DNA of 64,000 nt, taken from contig NZ_MDEB01000011.1 in assembly GCF_002939945.1 (NCBI RefSeq), positions 39,872 through 103,871 on the forward strand. The letters are read 5' to 3'. Origin of the DNA: Xanthomonas arboricola pv. populi (GTDB lineage Bacteria > Pseudomonadota > Gammaproteobacteria > Xanthomonadales > Xanthomonadaceae). Both the position numbers and the translations under genes were made by a program. The notes beneath the pieces are model-generated. The model was not told where the DNA came from, ran no database searches, and worked only from the letters and a program-made list of their open reading frames with translations. How positions within the stretch are numbered: the first letter of the stretch is position 1; each line of letters starts with the position of its first letter. This document shows, piece by piece, positions 45,402 through 57,500 of the stretch.

Positions 45402-45584
45402 GCGCTTTGGTGGTCAGGCGCGACCTCGAGCGCGGGCTGATTGCCATCCCCGGCGGCACGGTCTGGCGTTGCTTGTTTGCGCCGATCAATGCGCGGCTCG
45501 GGTTGTCGTGCTTGAGGTCTTCTGACCGCCTTTGGTCCTCCGACTGACTTTCGTTCTTTGATCACTCTTCGTCTCTGGTGACTC

Positions 45585-46532
45585 ATGCGCTTCCCGTCTC
45601 TTGCACCGCTGGTCCTGCTGGCAGCAACCGCTACACCCGCTGCACACGCTGTTGAGGCACCGCCTGCCGAGGCATCACCTGCAACCGTGCCCGCGTCCGG
45701 CATGCCAGCGACCGGCAAGCCGTTGGCCGCCAGCAAGATCGTGCTGGTCGGCGATTCCACCACCGCCGTGCAAGGTGGCTGGGGGCCGAGCTTCTGCGCG
45801 CAGCATGTGACCTCGTTCCTGAGCTGCCTCAATCTGGCGCGCGGCGGCCGCAGCACCTCCAACTACCGTACCGAAGGGTCGTGGCAGATCGCGCTGAAGG
45901 AGCTGCGCAGTGGCGGTTATCGAGAGGTCTATGTGCTGATCCAGTTCGGTCACAACGACCAACCCGGCAAACCGGGGCGTTCCACCGACCTGACGACCGA
46001 ATTCCCCGCCAACCTGCGCCGGTATGTGGCCGAGGCGCGCGCCGCCGGTGCGATTCCGGTGCTGGTCACGCCATTGACGCGGCGGCAGTTCGAGCGCGGC
46101 CAATTAGTGGATGACCTTGGCCCGTGGGCGGAGGCCACGCGCAAGGTTGCGCAGGAACTACAGGTGCCGCTGATCGACCTGCATGCGCGCAGTCGTGCGC
46201 TGGTGCAGGGCATGGGCCCTGTCTTGGCGATGCGGCTGGCGCAGCGGCCTGCCGATCCCGCGCAAGTGCTTGCAGCGCAATCGGGCACCACGATTGGCAA
46301 GACGCCGGTGCAGGCATTGCATGCGTCGTCGTCGTCGTCGTCAAAGATTGCGGCAGCGGGCAGCGTCCCTGCCGCCGCACAGGACAATGCCAGCGCCGAG
46401 CCGATGGGCCAGGCCAAACTCGCGTTCGACTACACCCATCTTGGTGCGGACGGCGCGGATCTGTTCGCGGCGATTGTTGCCGACGAGTTGGCAAAGCACG
46501 TACCTGGGTTACGGCCGCTGTTGATTCCGTAA
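45585..46532 (+). CDS. GDSL/SGNH rhamnogalacturonan-acetylesterase-like enzyme
   Basis: A 315-residue secreted hydrolase (signal peptide ends A-A-H-A). SGNH residues: Ser58 in VGDSTTAVQGGWGP, glycine in LARGGRSTSNY, Asn124 in FGHNDQPGKPG, and Asp282/His285 in FDYTHLGADGA. This matches rhamnogalacturonan acetylesterases of CE12. A Ser-run (SSSSSS, about 46325-46345) and Ala/Thr-rich stretch form a flexible insert before the last block. It completes the deacetylation set of the island and is 183 bp after the carboxylesterase. Confidence 0.9.
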   Translation: MRFPSLAPLVLLAATATPAAHAVEAPPAEASPATVPASGMPATGKPLAASKIVLVGDSTTAVQGGWGPSFCAQHVTSFLSCLNLARGGRSTSNYRTEGSWQIALKELRSGGYREVYVLIQFGHNDQPGKPGRSTDLTTEFPANLRRYVAEARAAGAIPVLVTPLTRRQFERGQLVDDLGPWAEATRKVAQELQVPLIDLHARSRALVQGMGPVLAMRLAQRPADPAQVLAAQSGTTIGKTPVQALHASSSSSSKIAAAGSVPAAAQDNASAEPMGQAKLAFDYTHLGADGADLFAAIVADELAKHVPGLRPLLIP

Positions 46533-46682
46533 TGTGTAACTTGTCTGGTTTGTGATCTTTCTGGATAACGAGCGCTGAGAATGTTCGCGCTGGATGTTGT
46601 CTTACTGGTGGCGTGGCCCGAAATGCGCTTCGCCTGCAAGGGCGTTGTCCGCCTTTAGCCTTGGCTTTTCGCTTGGCCCGTA

Positions 46683-46770
46683 CCCTCACCCCAACCCCTC
46701 TCCCGCAGGGAGAGGGGCTTTGTTCCCTTCTCCCGACGGGAGAAGGTGGCGCGCAGCACCGGATGAGGGT
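46683..46770. repeat. Dispersed intergenic repeat, copy 5, with inner palindromes
   Basis: CCCTCACCCCAACCCCTCTC...AGAGGGG at 46683-46718 followed by CCCTTCTCCCGACGGGAGAA...GGATGAGGGTG at 46724-46770, facing opposite ways. Both core types occur side by side. The 378-bp gap to the aldo/keto reductase gene contains no gene that I can recognise. Confidence 0.8.
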
Positions 46771-46910
46771 GCGGGCGGAGCCTGGTGTCTTCCATCACTC
46801 GGGACTATTTCGCCCCGCATCGCGACTACACGTCGTCGCTCACGCTTGCTGCCTTCCATCGCACGCGCCCGTGTTCGCACCGGCATCCTCACCACGCACC
46901 GCTCCATAGC

Positions 46911-48053
46911 TCAAGCAGGCACTGGCGCATCCGCTTCGATCACCTGCTCGCGCTTGAGCTCTTCCCACACCGCTGCCGGAATCGCCACGCGCATCGAGGC
47001 CGCATTCGCATGCGCCTGCTCGGGCGTGCGCGCACCCGGAATTACCGCGGACACCACCTTCGGCGCGGCGGCAAATTGCAGCGACACCGTGCGCAGATCC
47101 ACGCCGTGGCGCTCGCAGATGGCCAGCGCTTTCTGGCGCTTGGCCGGCGCCCATTCCGGCACGGTGCCGTCGTAGAGATACCGCTCGCGGCCGGCCAGAT
47201 AGCCCGCCAACAGCGGCGCACCGACGACGACCGAGGCGCCATGCTTTGCGATCTTCGGGAAGGTGTCGTGCAGCGCATGCGCGTGGTCGAGCAGCGAATA
47301 CTGGCAGGCCAGCAGGAAGATGTCCGGATCGGCTTCTTCGATCGCACGCAAGGCCGGCTCGGGGCGATTGACGCCAAAGCCCCAGGCCTTGATCAGGCCC
47401 TCCTTGCGCATCTTGGTCAGCTCGGGCATCGCGCCTTTCACCGCCTCGGCAAAACGCTGTTCCCACGGCATGCCGAGGTCTTTCTCGTTCTCCGGCGACA
47501 GGTCGTGGATATAGGCGATATCGATCTGCGACACGCCCAGCCGCTGCAGGCTGTCTTCGATCGAGCGACGCACCCCGGAGGCGCTGTAGTCGTAGCGGTA
47601 GTCGAAGGGCGACGGCTGCTGCCACATCGTCTTCGGCGGCTTGTCGGTGGCGGTGAGCAGGCGCCCGACCTTGGTCGACAGCACGTAGTCGTCTCCAGCG
47701 TGATTGTGCAGATGGTGACCGGTACGGCGCTCGGACAGGCCCAGGCCGTACCACGGCGAGGTATCGAAGTAACGCACGCCCGACTCCCACGCCGCAGCCA
47801 GGGTCGCTTCGCTTTGCGCATCGCTGGTGGGCGCAAACCCGTTGCCGATCGCCACACCGCCAAAGCCAAGTCGGCTCGCGGGCCGATAACGCGCGCCCTT
47901 GCTTGCGGGATTGGTCGGCAACGCAGCGGCGGCGGCCTTGCCGCGGGTGGGCATCACGCTGCCGGGCGCGGAGGTCTGCGCCAGCAACGGGGCAGCGGCC
48001 AATGCGGCGGTGCCGGCAGCGGCGGCGGAAAGAAACTGGCGACGGGTATTCAT
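46911..48053 (-). CDS. Secreted aldo/keto reductase
   Basis: A 380-residue NADPH-dependent oxidoreductase with a Tat-like leader (NTRRQFLSAAAAGTAALAAA) and the AKR tetrad in context: Asp/Tyr in 'FDTSPWYGLGLSERRTG', Lys in 'DYVLSTKVG', His in 'DIAYIHDLS'. The C-terminal 'VIPGARTPEQAHANAASM' supports the AKR11/L-fucose-dehydrogenase-like group. Export of an AKR is unusual but common in xanthomonads to my knowledge. ATG at 48053 with AAGGAT upstream. Role unknown. Confidence 0.85.
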   Translation of the reverse strand: MNTRRQFLSAAAAGTAALAAAPLLAQTSAPGSVMPTRGKAAAAALPTNPASKGARYRPASRLGFGGVAIGNGFAPTSDAQSEATLAAAWESGVRYFDTSPWYGLGLSERRTGHHLHNHAGDDYVLSTKVGRLLTATDKPPKTMWQQPSPFDYRYDYSASGVRRSIEDSLQRLGVSQIDIAYIHDLSPENEKDLGMPWEQRFAEAVKGAMPELTKMRKEGLIKAWGFGVNRPEPALRAIEEADPDIFLLACQYSLLDHAHALHDTFPKIAKHGASVVVGAPLLAGYLAGRERYLYDGTVPEWAPAKRQKALAICERHGVDLRTVSLQFAAAPKVVSAVIPGARTPEQAHANAASMRVAIPAAVWEELKREQVIEADAPVPA

Positions 48054-48482
48054 GGGGGAAATCCTTGCAACGACTCGATGCACAAGGATGGTCCCGCCTG
48101 CGTGCAGACAAGGTCAGCGCAGGGACCGCGAGCCTACACATGCAGGCAACGAATGGCTCGCGTGCAGGTTTGAGCAAGCAGGCACGTCAGCGCAGGTTGT
48201 CAGCGGTCGCTGCTGGTGGTCATCGCATGCACCGCACGCTCAGGACATGCAGAAGTTGCCTGCGTGCCGGGCCGGTGCACTTCATCGCATGGCATTGTCT
48301 GAGAGCGGCTAACAAAACGTAGCTATCGTCAGGTGGGTGCGGACGGCGCACTCAGAACCGCAGTGCACGCATGGCACATGCCAATTCCGAGCACCGGCCG
48401 CGCTCGCCTGAAGGTGGTGCAGTCGCTTTACTAGCCGCTCCAGATCCCTGCGCAAGTCCCTGTTGCACGGATCCAACTTCCA
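48054..48482. other. Gene-free stretch upstream of the AKR gene
   Basis: About 430 bp, promoter DNA of the leftward AKR gene plus the tail of the YfcE-like gene. I see no protein-like frame, repeat or strong hairpin. Confidence 0.5.
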
Positions 48483-48950
48483 TCAGCGTATTTCCAGCAA
48501 TTGCAGCTGCGCACGCGGCGGGCCATCGCCCAGCCACAGCGTGCCCACACTGACCGGCAAGCTGAAGCGACGCGGCCCGGCGCTGCCAGGATTGATGTAC
48601 AGCACACCGTCGCGCGTCTGTATCGATGGCTTGTGCGAATGTCCGCTGATGATCACAGCGGCAGCAACATCTGTTGCCAGCGTTTTCAGATCATGCAGCA
48701 CATGGATGCGCACGCCTGCGATCAGCAGATCCAGCGTCTCCGGAAGCTGCGCTGCCCAGGGCGTGTTATCGATATTGCCGGCGATCGCATGCAACGGTGC
48801 CAGCGCGCCCAGCGCGGTGAGGATCTGTGGTTTGCCCACATCGCCGGCATGGATGATCGCCGCGCAGCCCTGCAACGCAGCCACGGCCTCAGGCCGCAGC
48901 AGGCCGTGCGTGTCGGAGATCAGGCCAATGCGTAAGGCTGCAGCCGTCAT
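48483..48950 (-). CDS. YfcE/MJ0936-type metallophosphoesterase
   Basis: A 155-residue cytosolic phosphodiesterase with the five calcineurin-like metal motifs: SDTHG (12-16), GDVG (36-39), GNIDN (58-62), a histidine in 'VLHDLK' and GHSHKP near the C-terminus. It hydrolyses phosphodiester substrates in vitro; the physiological role of this family is unclear. The ATG at 48950 is 58 bp after the glgB stop with a hairpin between, so it may be partly coupled to the GlgE operon. Confidence 0.88.
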   Translation of the reverse strand: MTAAALRIGLISDTHGLLRPEAVAALQGCAAIIHAGDVGKPQILTALGALAPLHAIAGNIDNTPWAAQLPETLDLLIAGVRIHVLHDLKTLATDVAAAVIISGHSHKPSIQTRDGVLYINPGSAGPRRFSLPVSVGTLWLGDGPPRAQLQLLEIR

Positions 48951-48964
48951 CGGTTGTGGGGGAA

Positions 48965-49007
48965 GGTAGCAGCGCCGGACCAGCTGTCCGGCGCTGTATG
49001 CGCTACC
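48965..49007 (-). terminator. Strong hairpin ending the glgE-treS-glgB operon
   Basis: Inner stem AGCGCCGGAC (48971-48980) with GTCCGGCGCT (48986-48995), outer stem GGTAGC (48965-48970) with GCTACC (49002-49007). The whole fills the gap between the glgB stop at 49008 and the YfcE-like start. It lacks a U-run, so it may attenuate rather than fully end transcription. Confidence 0.6.
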
Positions 49008-51206
49008 TCAGCCCTGCGGCGTCAGCACGATGACGCCCAGCGGCGGCAACAGCAGCGGCAGCGACTGCCCATGGCCGTGCATGGACTGCTGCTCGGCGCT
49101 CACCACACCGCCATTGCCCAGATTCGCGCCACCGTAGATGCCGGCATCGCTGTTGAACACCTCGCGCCACTGGCCGCCCTGCGGCACCCCGATGCGGTAG
49201 CCGTGCTGCACGATCGGGGTGAAGTTGATCACCACCAGCACCGGGGCGTCGCCGCGCTTGCCCTTGCGCAGGAACGCGACCACGCTGTTGGCCGCGTCAT
49301 CGCCCACCACCCACGCAAACCCGGCCGGATCGTCATCCTGCGCGTGCAGCGCGGGGTATTCGACATACAGCCGGTTCAAGTCACGCACCAGGGTCTGCAC
49401 GCCGCGATGGCGTGGGTCGTCCAGCAGGTGCCAGGGAATGCCGCCGTCGTGGTTCCACTCGGTGGGCTGGCCGAACTCGCAGCCCATGAACAGCAACTTG
49501 CGCCCGGGGTGGGTGAACATGTACCCCAGGTAGGCGCGCAGGTTGGCGAAACGCTGCCAATCGTCGCCCGGCATGCGGCCCAGCAACGAGCCCTTGCCGT
49601 GCACCACTTCGTCGTGCGAGATCGGCAGCACGAAACGCTCCGAATACGCATAGACCATGCTGAAGGTCAGCTCGCCATGGTGGTAACGGCGGTAGATCGG
49701 ATCCAGCGCGGCGTAATGCAGGGTGTCGTGCATCCAGCCCATGTTCCACTTGTAGTGGAAGCCCAGGCCGCCGTGCGCCACGTCGGCAGTGACGCCGGGG
49801 AACGCGGTGGATTCCTCGGCAATCATCACCGCGCCCGGGGTGTGCTCGCGCACCACTTCGTTGAGCCGGCGCAGGAAGGCGATGGTCTCGTAGTTCTCGC
49901 GCCCGCCATGGATATTGGGCACCCACTCGCCGGCATTGCGGCTGTAGTCGCGGTACAGCATCGAGGCCACCGCATCCACGCGCAGGCCATCGACATGGAA
50001 GCGCTGCAGGAACTCCAGCGCACTGGCGATCAGGAACCCGGACACCTCGCGCCGCCCGTGGTTGTAGATCAGCGTATTCCAGTCGCGATGGAAGCCTTCG
50101 CGCGGGTCGGCATGTTCGTACAGCGCGGTGCCGTCGAAATGCGCCAGGCCGTGGGCGTCGGTGGGGAAATGCGCCGGCACCCAGTCGACGATCACGCCGA
50201 TGCCTTCGCGGTGGCAGCGATCGACGAAACGGGCAAAGCCATCCGGCGAGCCGAAGCGCGCAGTCGGCGCGAACAGGCCCAGCGGCTGGTAGCCCCACGA
50301 GCCGCCGAACGGATGCTCGGTCACCGGCATCAGCTCGACATGGGTGAAGCCCATGTCCGCCACGTACGGAATCAGGCGGTCGGCCAGGCCATCCCAGTCC
50401 AGGTCCACGCCTTCCTCGCGCAACCAGGAACCGGCATGGATCTCGTAGATGCTCATCGGTGCGTCGTGCGCCTGACGGCGCGCGCGCGTGGCCATCCAGC
50501 CGTCATCGCTCCACTGATGCGGGGTGGGGTCGGCCACGATCGAGGCGGTGCCCGGTGCCAGCTCGGCACGCCGCGCCACCGGGTCGGCCTTGGCCGGCAA
50601 TTCATTCCCCTGCGGGCCGCGCAGCTGGTACTTGTAGTGCGCCCCCGGGCCGACATCGGGCACGAACAGCTCCCACACGCCGGACTGGTGCCGCAGCCGC
50701 ATCGGATGCCTGCGTGCGTCCCAGCTGTTGAAGTCGCCCACCACCGCCACGCGCGTGGCATTGGGCGCCCACACCGCAAAGCGCGTGCCGCGTACGCCAT
50801 CGACCTCGATCACGTTGGCGCCGAGTGCATCGGCCAGCTGCAGGTGGTGGCCCTCGCTGATCAGATGCAGGTCGAAGTCGCTGAGCTGCGGGCCGAACGC
50901 ATACGGGTCGGCGGTGTCCTGCTCGCCGCCGGGCCAGCCGATGCGCAGGCGGTAGCCGCCTTGCGCCGGCAACGCACCGGCGAACAGGCCCGGCTCCGGG
51001 CCCGCGTCCAGCGCGATGACCTGACCATCGTCGAGCACGGCGTTGACGTAGTCGGCACCCGGTTGATAGGTGCGCAGCAGCCGACCGCTGTCGGTCGGGT
51101 GCGCGCCAAGAATGGCGAATGCGTCGCCATGGCGTGCCTCGGCCAGGGCGCGGGTCGCGCCGGGATCCCATCGATTGGTCACTGCTGTCATCACTCCACT
51201 CATCAT
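49008..51206 (-). CDS. glgB: 1,4-alpha-glucan branching enzyme GlgB
   Basis: A 732-residue GH13 enzyme that introduces alpha-1,6 branches. It contains an N-terminal CBM48 ('[20 protein letters not shown]') and catalytic barrel with '[12 protein letters not shown]' (nucleophile Asp), '[11 protein letters not shown]' (acid Glu) and '[13 protein letters not shown]'. Start ATG 51206 overlaps the treS stop by four bases (ATGA). Third gene of the GlgE pathway, branching the linear glucan GlgE makes from maltose-1-phosphate. Confidence 0.93.
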   Translation of the reverse strand: MMSGVMTAVTNRWDPGATRALAEARHGDAFAILGAHPTDSGRLLRTYQPGADYVNAVLDDGQVIALDAGPEPGLFAGALPAQGGYRLRIGWPGGEQDTADPYAFGPQLSDFDLHLISEGHHLQLADALGANVIEVDGVRGTRFAVWAPNATRVAVVGDFNSWDARRHPMRLRHQSGVWELFVPDVGPGAHYKYQLRGPQGNELPAKADPVARRAELAPGTASIVADPTPHQWSDDGWMATRARRQAHDAPMSIYEIHAGSWLREEGVDLDWDGLADRLIPYVADMGFTHVELMPVTEHPFGGSWGYQPLGLFAPTARFGSPDGFARFVDRCHREGIGVIVDWVPAHFPTDAHGLAHFDGTALYEHADPREGFHRDWNTLIYNHGRREVSGFLIASALEFLQRFHVDGLRVDAVASMLYRDYSRNAGEWVPNIHGGRENYETIAFLRRLNEVVREHTPGAVMIAEESTAFPGVTADVAHGGLGFHYKWNMGWMHDTLHYAALDPIYRRYHHGELTFSMVYAYSERFVLPISHDEVVHGKGSLLGRMPGDDWQRFANLRAYLGYMFTHPGRKLLFMGCEFGQPTEWNHDGGIPWHLLDDPRHRGVQTLVRDLNRLYVEYPALHAQDDDPAGFAWVVGDDAANSVVAFLRKGKRGDAPVLVVINFTPIVQHGYRIGVPQGGQWREVFNSDAGIYGGANLGNGGVVSAEQQSMHGHGQSLPLLLPPLGVIVLTPQG

Positions 51207-54200
51207 GTGTCTCCCGCACCAGCGCGCGCATGGTGCAGGATGCGTCGCAAGCCCTCGATCGGCACCATCAACCAGCCAGGGCGGTTGGCCGCCTCGTAGC
51301 GCACCTCGTAACAGGCCTTCTCCACCAGGAACAGCAAGGTGGCCGCATTGAACGCCGCCGGCGCGATCCACGGGTGCGTGCTGGCATCGAGCACGGCATG
51401 GTACGCATCCAGAAACGCCTGTGTGGAGCGGCGGCGGAACTGCACCAGGAACTCGTCCAGATGCGTGTCCACGCCCACGCCCGCGCGTGCGGCGGTGCCT
51501 TCCTCGCCACGTGCCGACACTTCGCTGGCGTAATCGAGCGAGCGCAGGAAGCCGGCCACATCGCGCAGCGGGCTGGCCTTGGCGCGCCGTTCGGACAGCG
51601 GCTTGGCCGGCTCGCCTTCGAAGTCGATCAGCACCACATCGTCGAAGGCCACCAGGATCTGGCCCAGGTGGAAGTCGCCATGCACGCGGGTCAGCAAGGA
51701 ATCGGCCAGCACGCTCGGCGCCTGGGCAAGCAGGGCATCCAGCTGCGGGCGCTCGGCCAGCACCGCCTGCAGCGCTTCGCGTTCGGTCGCATCGTCGCTG
51801 CCGGCCAGACGCGTAGTGACCGTGTCCCACATCTCCTCGACCTGGCGTGCGACGCCGGCCACCACATCGTTGGCGGCCGGCAGGTCGATGCGCTGCGGGG
51901 CGAAGTCGGCGTCGTCGGTGTCGCGCGACAAGGCCTCGTGCAACTCGGCCAGGCGCTTGCCGACCACCGCCGCGAAGGCGTCGTAGCCGGCAATGGCTTC
52001 GGCGCGCGATTCGTCGGTCTGCGCGGTGGCGTACTCGTCGAAGCTGCGCGCCAGATGGTCCAGCGTCCAGCGCCAGGCATCGCCCTGGTTGCGGATGAAG
52101 CCCTGCAGCAGCGCGATCGTGGTGATGGTGCCCTGCGCGTCGATGCGGCTGACGCTGCCCAGCAAGGGCGCGGCGTTGGCGTAGCCCATCTCGGTCAGGC
52201 GACGGCCGATCTCGATCTCCGGGTTGGCACCATTGGCCACGTGCCGCAGCAGCTTGAACACCGCCTTGTCGGCAACCACCAGCGAGCTGTTGCTCTGCTC
52301 GGCCGACAGCCAGCGGATGTCAGGATCCTGCGGAATATCCAGCGTGGCCAATGCCGGTGTCGCTTCGAAGCGCACCTGTCCCTGCTGCGAGGCATCGTCG
52401 CCCTCGCAGAAGTCCAGCGCGGCATTGTCGCGCAAGGCGTCAATCACCCCGCGCACCATCGGCTTGAGTGCGAAGGCATCGGTGAGATACCCCACCTCGC
52501 GGCCCTGGCGCACGCGCGCCAGCGCCAGCTGCTCGGCCAGCGTGCTGGGGTGGTCGCGCTCCCACACGATGCCGATCGGCAGCATGTAGCTCTCGTGGCG
52601 GCCATCTTCCAGCTCCGCGTCAAGCTCCAGCAGGCTCATCGGCTCATTGCCCGGCAGCGGCGTGCGCCGCGAGATGCGCACGTGCTTCAGTGCCTGATCC
52701 TTGGCCGAGAACCAGCGCCGCGCCGACAACCAGGCCGGCAGGATTTCGCTTTCCAACGTGGTCAGATGCGGCAGCAATGCATTGCTCTCGTCGGTATCGC
52801 TACGCAACACCAGCGTGCGGTAATCCGGCAACGGTACCGGGCTGGGCACATGCCAATCCGGCAAGGTGCCTTCGCTGACCAGCTGGAACGCGTAGAAGCC
52901 GAACGGCGGCACCGTGAGCAAGTAGGTCAGCCGCCCGACCGGCGGGAAGCTGCCGCCGCCGATGATGTCCACCGGCACGCGGCCCTCGAACTCGGACAGG
53001 TCCAACTCCACCGCCTGCAGCGTGTGCGACAGGTTGGCCACGCACAGCACCGTCTCGTCCTGGTAGCAACGCAGGTAGGCCAGCATGCGGCGGTTGCCTG
53101 GGTACAGGAAGCGCAGGGTGCCGCGGCCGAAGGCCTGGTAGCGCTTGCGCACGCTGAGCACGCGGCGGGTCCAGGTCAGCAGCGAATGCTGGTCGCGGAT
53201 CTGCGCTTCCACATTCACCGCCTGGAACCCGTACAGCGGGTCCATCACTGGCGGCAACACAAGCTGCGCCGGGTCGGCGCGCGAGAAACCGCCATTGCGG
53301 TCGATCGACCACTGCATCGGCGTGCGCACGCCATCGCGGTCGCCCAGATGGATGTTGTCGCCCATGCCGATCTCGTCGCCGTAATACAGCACCGGCGTGC
53401 CGGGCATGGTCAGCAACAGGGAGGTCATCAATTCGATGCGGCGGCGGTCGCGCTCCAGCAGCGGCGCCAGCCGGCGCCGGATGCCCAGATTGATGCGTGC
53501 GCGGCGATCGGAGGCATAGGTCTGCCACAGATAATCGCGCTCCGAGTCGGTGACCATTTCCAGCGTCAATTCATCGTGGTTGCGCAGGAAGATCGCCCAC
53601 TGGCAGCTCTCCGGAATCTCCGGGGTCTGGCGCATGATGTCGGTGATCGGGAAGCGGTCTTCGCGCGCGATCGCCATGTACATGCGCGGCATCAGCGGGA
53701 AGTGGAACGCCATATGGCATTCGTCGGCGTTCTGGCCGAAGTACTGCTGGGTGTCTTCCGGCCACATGTTGGCCTCGGCCAGCAGCATGCGATCCGGGTA
53801 TTCGGCATCCAGGGTGGCGCGGATCTTGCGCAGGATCGCGTGGGTTTCCGGCAGGTTTTCGTTGGAGGTGCCCGAGCGCTCGATCAGGTAGGGCACCGCA
53901 TCCAGACGCAGGCCGTCCACGCCGCGGTCCAGCCAGAAGCGCATCACTTCCAGCACCGCTTCCAGCACGGCCGGGTTGTCGAAGTTCAGGTCCGGCTGGT
54001 GCGAATAGAAGCGATGCCAGAAGTACTGCCCGGCCACCGGGTCCCAGGTCCAGTTGGACTTTTCGGTGTCGCAGAAGATGATCCGCGTGCCTTCGTATTC
54101 CTGGTCGGTGTCCGACCACACATAGAAGTCGCGCTCCGGCGAGCCAGCCGGCGCGTTGCGTGCGCGCTGGAACCAGGAATGCTGATCGGAGGTGTGGTTG

Positions 54201-54553
54201 ATCACCAGTTCGGTGACAATGCGGATGCCGCGTGCATGTGCCTGCGCAACCAGCTGCTCGAAATCTTCGATGCTGCCGTAGTCCGGATGCACTGCCATGT
54301 ATTCGGCAATGTCGTAGCCGTCATCGCGGCGTGGGCTGGGGTAGAACGGCAGCAGCCAGATGGTGTCCACGCCGAGTTCGGCGATGTAATCCAGCTTGGA
54401 AATCAGCCCCGGGAAATCGCCGATGCCATCGTCGTTGGAGTCGAAGAACGACTTGACGTGCACCTGATAAATGATCGCGTCTTTGTACCAAAGCTGATCT
54501 GCCACCACCGCGGACTGTTCCGCGTCGGCTTGTAACGATGGGACTGCATTCAT
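51203..54553 (-). CDS. treS: Trehalose synthase TreS fused to maltokinase
   Basis: A 1116-residue fusion. The N-terminal GH13 part ('[16 protein letters not shown]', '[11 protein letters not shown]', '[10 protein letters not shown]') interconverts trehalose and maltose. The C-terminal ~450 residues form a maltokinase ('[20 protein letters not shown]' and '[14 protein letters not shown]') that phosphorylates maltose to maltose-1-phosphate. Fusing the two channels maltose directly. It begins with an ATG at 54553 that overlaps the glgE stop by four bases (ATGA), with AGGAGAG upstream. The middle gene of the operon. Confidence 0.93.
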   Translation of the reverse strand: MNAVPSLQADAEQSAVVADQLWYKDAIIYQVHVKSFFDSNDDGIGDFPGLISKLDYIAELGVDTIWLLPFYPSPRRDDGYDIAEYMAVHPDYGSIEDFEQLVAQAHARGIRIVTELVINHTSDQHSWFQRARNAPAGSPERDFYVWSDTDQEYEGTRIIFCDTEKSNWTWDPVAGQYFWHRFYSHQPDLNFDNPAVLEAVLEVMRFWLDRGVDGLRLDAVPYLIERSGTSNENLPETHAILRKIRATLDAEYPDRMLLAEANMWPEDTQQYFGQNADECHMAFHFPLMPRMYMAIAREDRFPITDIMRQTPEIPESCQWAIFLRNHDELTLEMVTDSERDYLWQTYASDRRARINLGIRRRLAPLLERDRRRIELMTSLLLTMPGTPVLYYGDEIGMGDNIHLGDRDGVRTPMQWSIDRNGGFSRADPAQLVLPPVMDPLYGFQAVNVEAQIRDQHSLLTWTRRVLSVRKRYQAFGRGTLRFLYPGNRRMLAYLRCYQDETVLCVANLSHTLQAVELDLSEFEGRVPVDIIGGGSFPPVGRLTYLLTVPPFGFYAFQLVSEGTLPDWHVPSPVPLPDYRTLVLRSDTDESNALLPHLTTLESEILPAWLSARRWFSAKDQALKHVRISRRTPLPGNEPMSLLELDAELEDGRHESYMLPIGIVWERDHPSTLAEQLALARVRQGREVGYLTDAFALKPMVRGVIDALRDNAALDFCEGDDASQQGQVRFEATPALATLDIPQDPDIRWLSAEQSNSSLVVADKAVFKLLRHVANGANPEIEIGRRLTEMGYANAAPLLGSVSRIDAQGTITTIALLQGFIRNQGDAWRWTLDHLARSFDEYATAQTDESRAEAIAGYDAFAAVVGKRLAELHEALSRDTDDADFAPQRIDLPAANDVVAGVARQVEEMWDTVTTRLAGSDDATEREALQAVLAERPQLDALLAQAPSVLADSLLTRVHGDFHLGQILVAFDDVVLIDFEGEPAKPLSERRAKASPLRDVAGFLRSLDYASEVSARGEEGTAARAGVGVDTHLDEFLVQFRRRSTQAFLDAYHAVLDASTHPWIAPAAFNAATLLFLVEKACYEVRYEAANRPGWLMVPIEGLRRILHHARAGAGDT

Positions 54554-57500
54554 GCGACCTCTCCTGCGCGGATGCGCCATAACGCGAACGGCCGCGTCGC
54601 ATCTAACCGGATGTGTTGCTGTTTTCCCTGCCATGTGAAGCGATGGCCGTCCCACAGATCGTCCACCGCCACGCTGGCGTGATCGGGCAGGCCCAACTCC
54701 CACAATGGAATTTCGATGTCCGCGTCCTGACCCGCCTGCGGATCCAGGTTGATCGCCACCAGCACCATGCTGCGGCTGCGCGACAGGTAGCCGGCATCCA
54801 GGAACTTGCCGAAGTACAGCACCTGGTCGTTGTGCGCCTGGTAGAAGCGCGTCCCCAGGTGCGACTGCAGTTCCGGATGCATGCGGCGCAGCTGATTGAA
54901 GCGGGTGATCTCATCGACGATGTCGCCGGGCGCACGCTCGGGCCAGGCGCGCAGCTGGAACTTCTCCGAGTCCAGATACTCTTCCTTGCCTGGCGCCAGC
55001 GGCGTGGCCTCGCACAGTTCGAAGCCCTGGTACATGCCCCATAGCCCCGACAGCGTGGTCGCCAGCGCGGCGCGGATCAGGTGCCCGTTACGCCCGCTGG
55101 TCTGCAGGAACAGCGGATTGATGTCCGGCGTATTGACGAAGAAGTGCGGGCGGAAGCATTCGCGCGGCACGCCCTGGTTCAACTCTTCCACGTATTCCTG
55201 CAGCTCGTGCTTGTGGTTGCGCCAGGTGAAGTAGGTGTAGGACTGCGAGAAGCCGCACTTGGCCAGCCGGTACATCATCTTCGGCCGGGTAAAGGCCTCC
55301 GACAGGAACACCACGTCCGGCCGGCGCCCGCGAATGTCGGCAATCAACCACTCCCAGAACGGGAACGGCTTGGTATGCGGGTTGTCGACACGGAACAGCG
55401 TCACGCCCTCGTTGACCCAGAACAGCACCGCATCGCGCAGCGTGTTCCACAGGTCCGGCACTGCACCGCTGGCGTAGAAATCGACGTTGACGATGTCCTG
55501 GTATTTCTTCGGCGGGTTCTCCGCATACGGAATCGAACCATCCGCGCGCCAGGTGAACCAGTCCTTGTGCTCCTTCAACCACGGGTGATCCGGCGCGCAC
55601 TGGATGGCGAAATCCAGCGCCACTTCCAGCCCATGCGCACGCGCGGCCTGGACCAGGCGGCGAAAGCCGTCGAGCCCGCCGAGCTCGGCATGCACCTCGG
55701 TATGCCCGCCATCGCTGGCGCCGATCGCGTACGGGCTACCCGGCTCGCCATCGACCGCAGTGACCGAGTTGTTGCGGCCCTTGCGATTGTTCAACCCGAT
55801 GGGGTGGATCGGCGGCATGTACAGCACGTCGAAGTGCATCGCGCGGATATGCGCCAGCCGCTCGATCACATCGTCGAAGGTACCGTGCCGTTGCGGGTCG
55901 CCACTTTGCGAGCGCGGGAACAATTCGTACCAGCTGGCAAAATGCGCCGCACGCCGCTCCGATTCCACCCGAAAGGTCACCGGGGTTTCGGAGCGGAACG
56001 GCTTGTCGTCGGCTGCTGCCATCGCCTGCGCGGTGTCCGGCTCCAGCACGATCGCCAGCTGCTGCAGCGGCTCGCTCTGCGCACCGATGCGGGTCAGGAT
56101 GGCCTGCAGGCGCTCGGCCAACGCACCGGTGCTGCGTGCGTGCGCGGCCTGCACCACGGCCACCGCTTCCTGCACATCCACCGGCAGTACCATATTGGCG
56201 GCGCGCTTCTTTTCCAGATCCGCATGCAGGGTGGCGAACACATCGCGCCAACCTTCGACGCGGAATTCATAGGTGCCGATGCGCTCCAGCGGGAACTCCG
56301 CGCGCCAGCGGTCGTTGCCCAACGCACGCATCGGCGCGCTGGCCCAGGTCTTGGCATCGGCCGGGCGCCACAGCACCGCGACCGCGATACGGTCGTGCCC
56401 GTCGCAGAACGCATCGGCCTCCACGCAGATGCGGTCGCCCACGGTGCGCTTGACCGGGAAGCGGCCGTGATCGACCGACGGCGTCACCGATTCGATGCAC
56501 ACACGCGGCCAGGCGGCTGCGGTCTGTGCGCGCGGACGCATGCGCGGCACCGCCAGCACATGCCGCGCCGGCACGCTGCGGTATACCCGCACCTCGCCCG
56601 GCTCCAGCGCTTCCAGCGTCGCACCGGAGAGCGTGCTGCCGTCTTCGCCCACCAGCGCTTCGGCATCGCCAAGCAGGCGCAACAGATCCGGCGCCGGGAC
56701 CGGCACCACATGATCGGCATCGCCATTGATCAACAACAGCGACGGCAAACCGCCCAATGGCTCGATGGCCACCGCCGTCAGGCCGGTGCCCTCGCGCAGC
56801 AGCGGGCGCAGCCGCAGGCCGGCATTGCTGGGCGTCATACCATCGCGCGCCCTGATCGACAACGGCAACGTCTCCAGCTGCGTCTCGTCCAGCAGCCACG
56901 CCCCGCCCAATGCCTGGGCCAGTTGCCAATGTTGTCCAGGAGTGGCCGCAGGCTTGCCATCGGGCGCGCCCACCACCGCGACGACCTGCGACGCCAACGC
57001 GCGCAGTGCGGTGTCTTCATCGAAGAACCAGCTGCCGCGGCCATCCCACCAGGCGAGCGAGGAGAACGCCGCATCGAAACCGGCACCGGCCAGCTGCTGC
57101 AAGGCCTCGATGCCCAGGCCCGGTGTCCAGGCCGCAAACACCACCTCCGGTGCCTGCGCATGCACGCGTGCGATCAGCTCGCGCCAGCGCTGCGCCGGCA
57201 CCTGCTGCGGCTGCAACAGGCGGAAGCCGGCCACACCTTGCGATGCCCACTCCAGCAGGCGCGCGCTCCACCATTCCACCAGCGCCGCACCTTCCTGCGC
57301 ATAGGTGAAGCGTGCCTCGGCCACTTCGGGCGTGGCGCGCGGCTGGCGCGGATCCGGTACCGCCGTGCTGCGCGCACGGAACCATTGCGGGTTGTCGCGT
57401 ACCACCGCGCTGTCGCCACCCACTTCATCCAGGCGCACGTCGAGCAGCAGCTTCACGCCGGCACGGTGCGCGGCCTGCACCACCTCGCGCAGGCGCTGTG

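Noticed and set aside
51119..54535. Plus-strand frame of 1138 codons
   Set aside because: Antisense of treS-maltokinase, no motif and biased composition.
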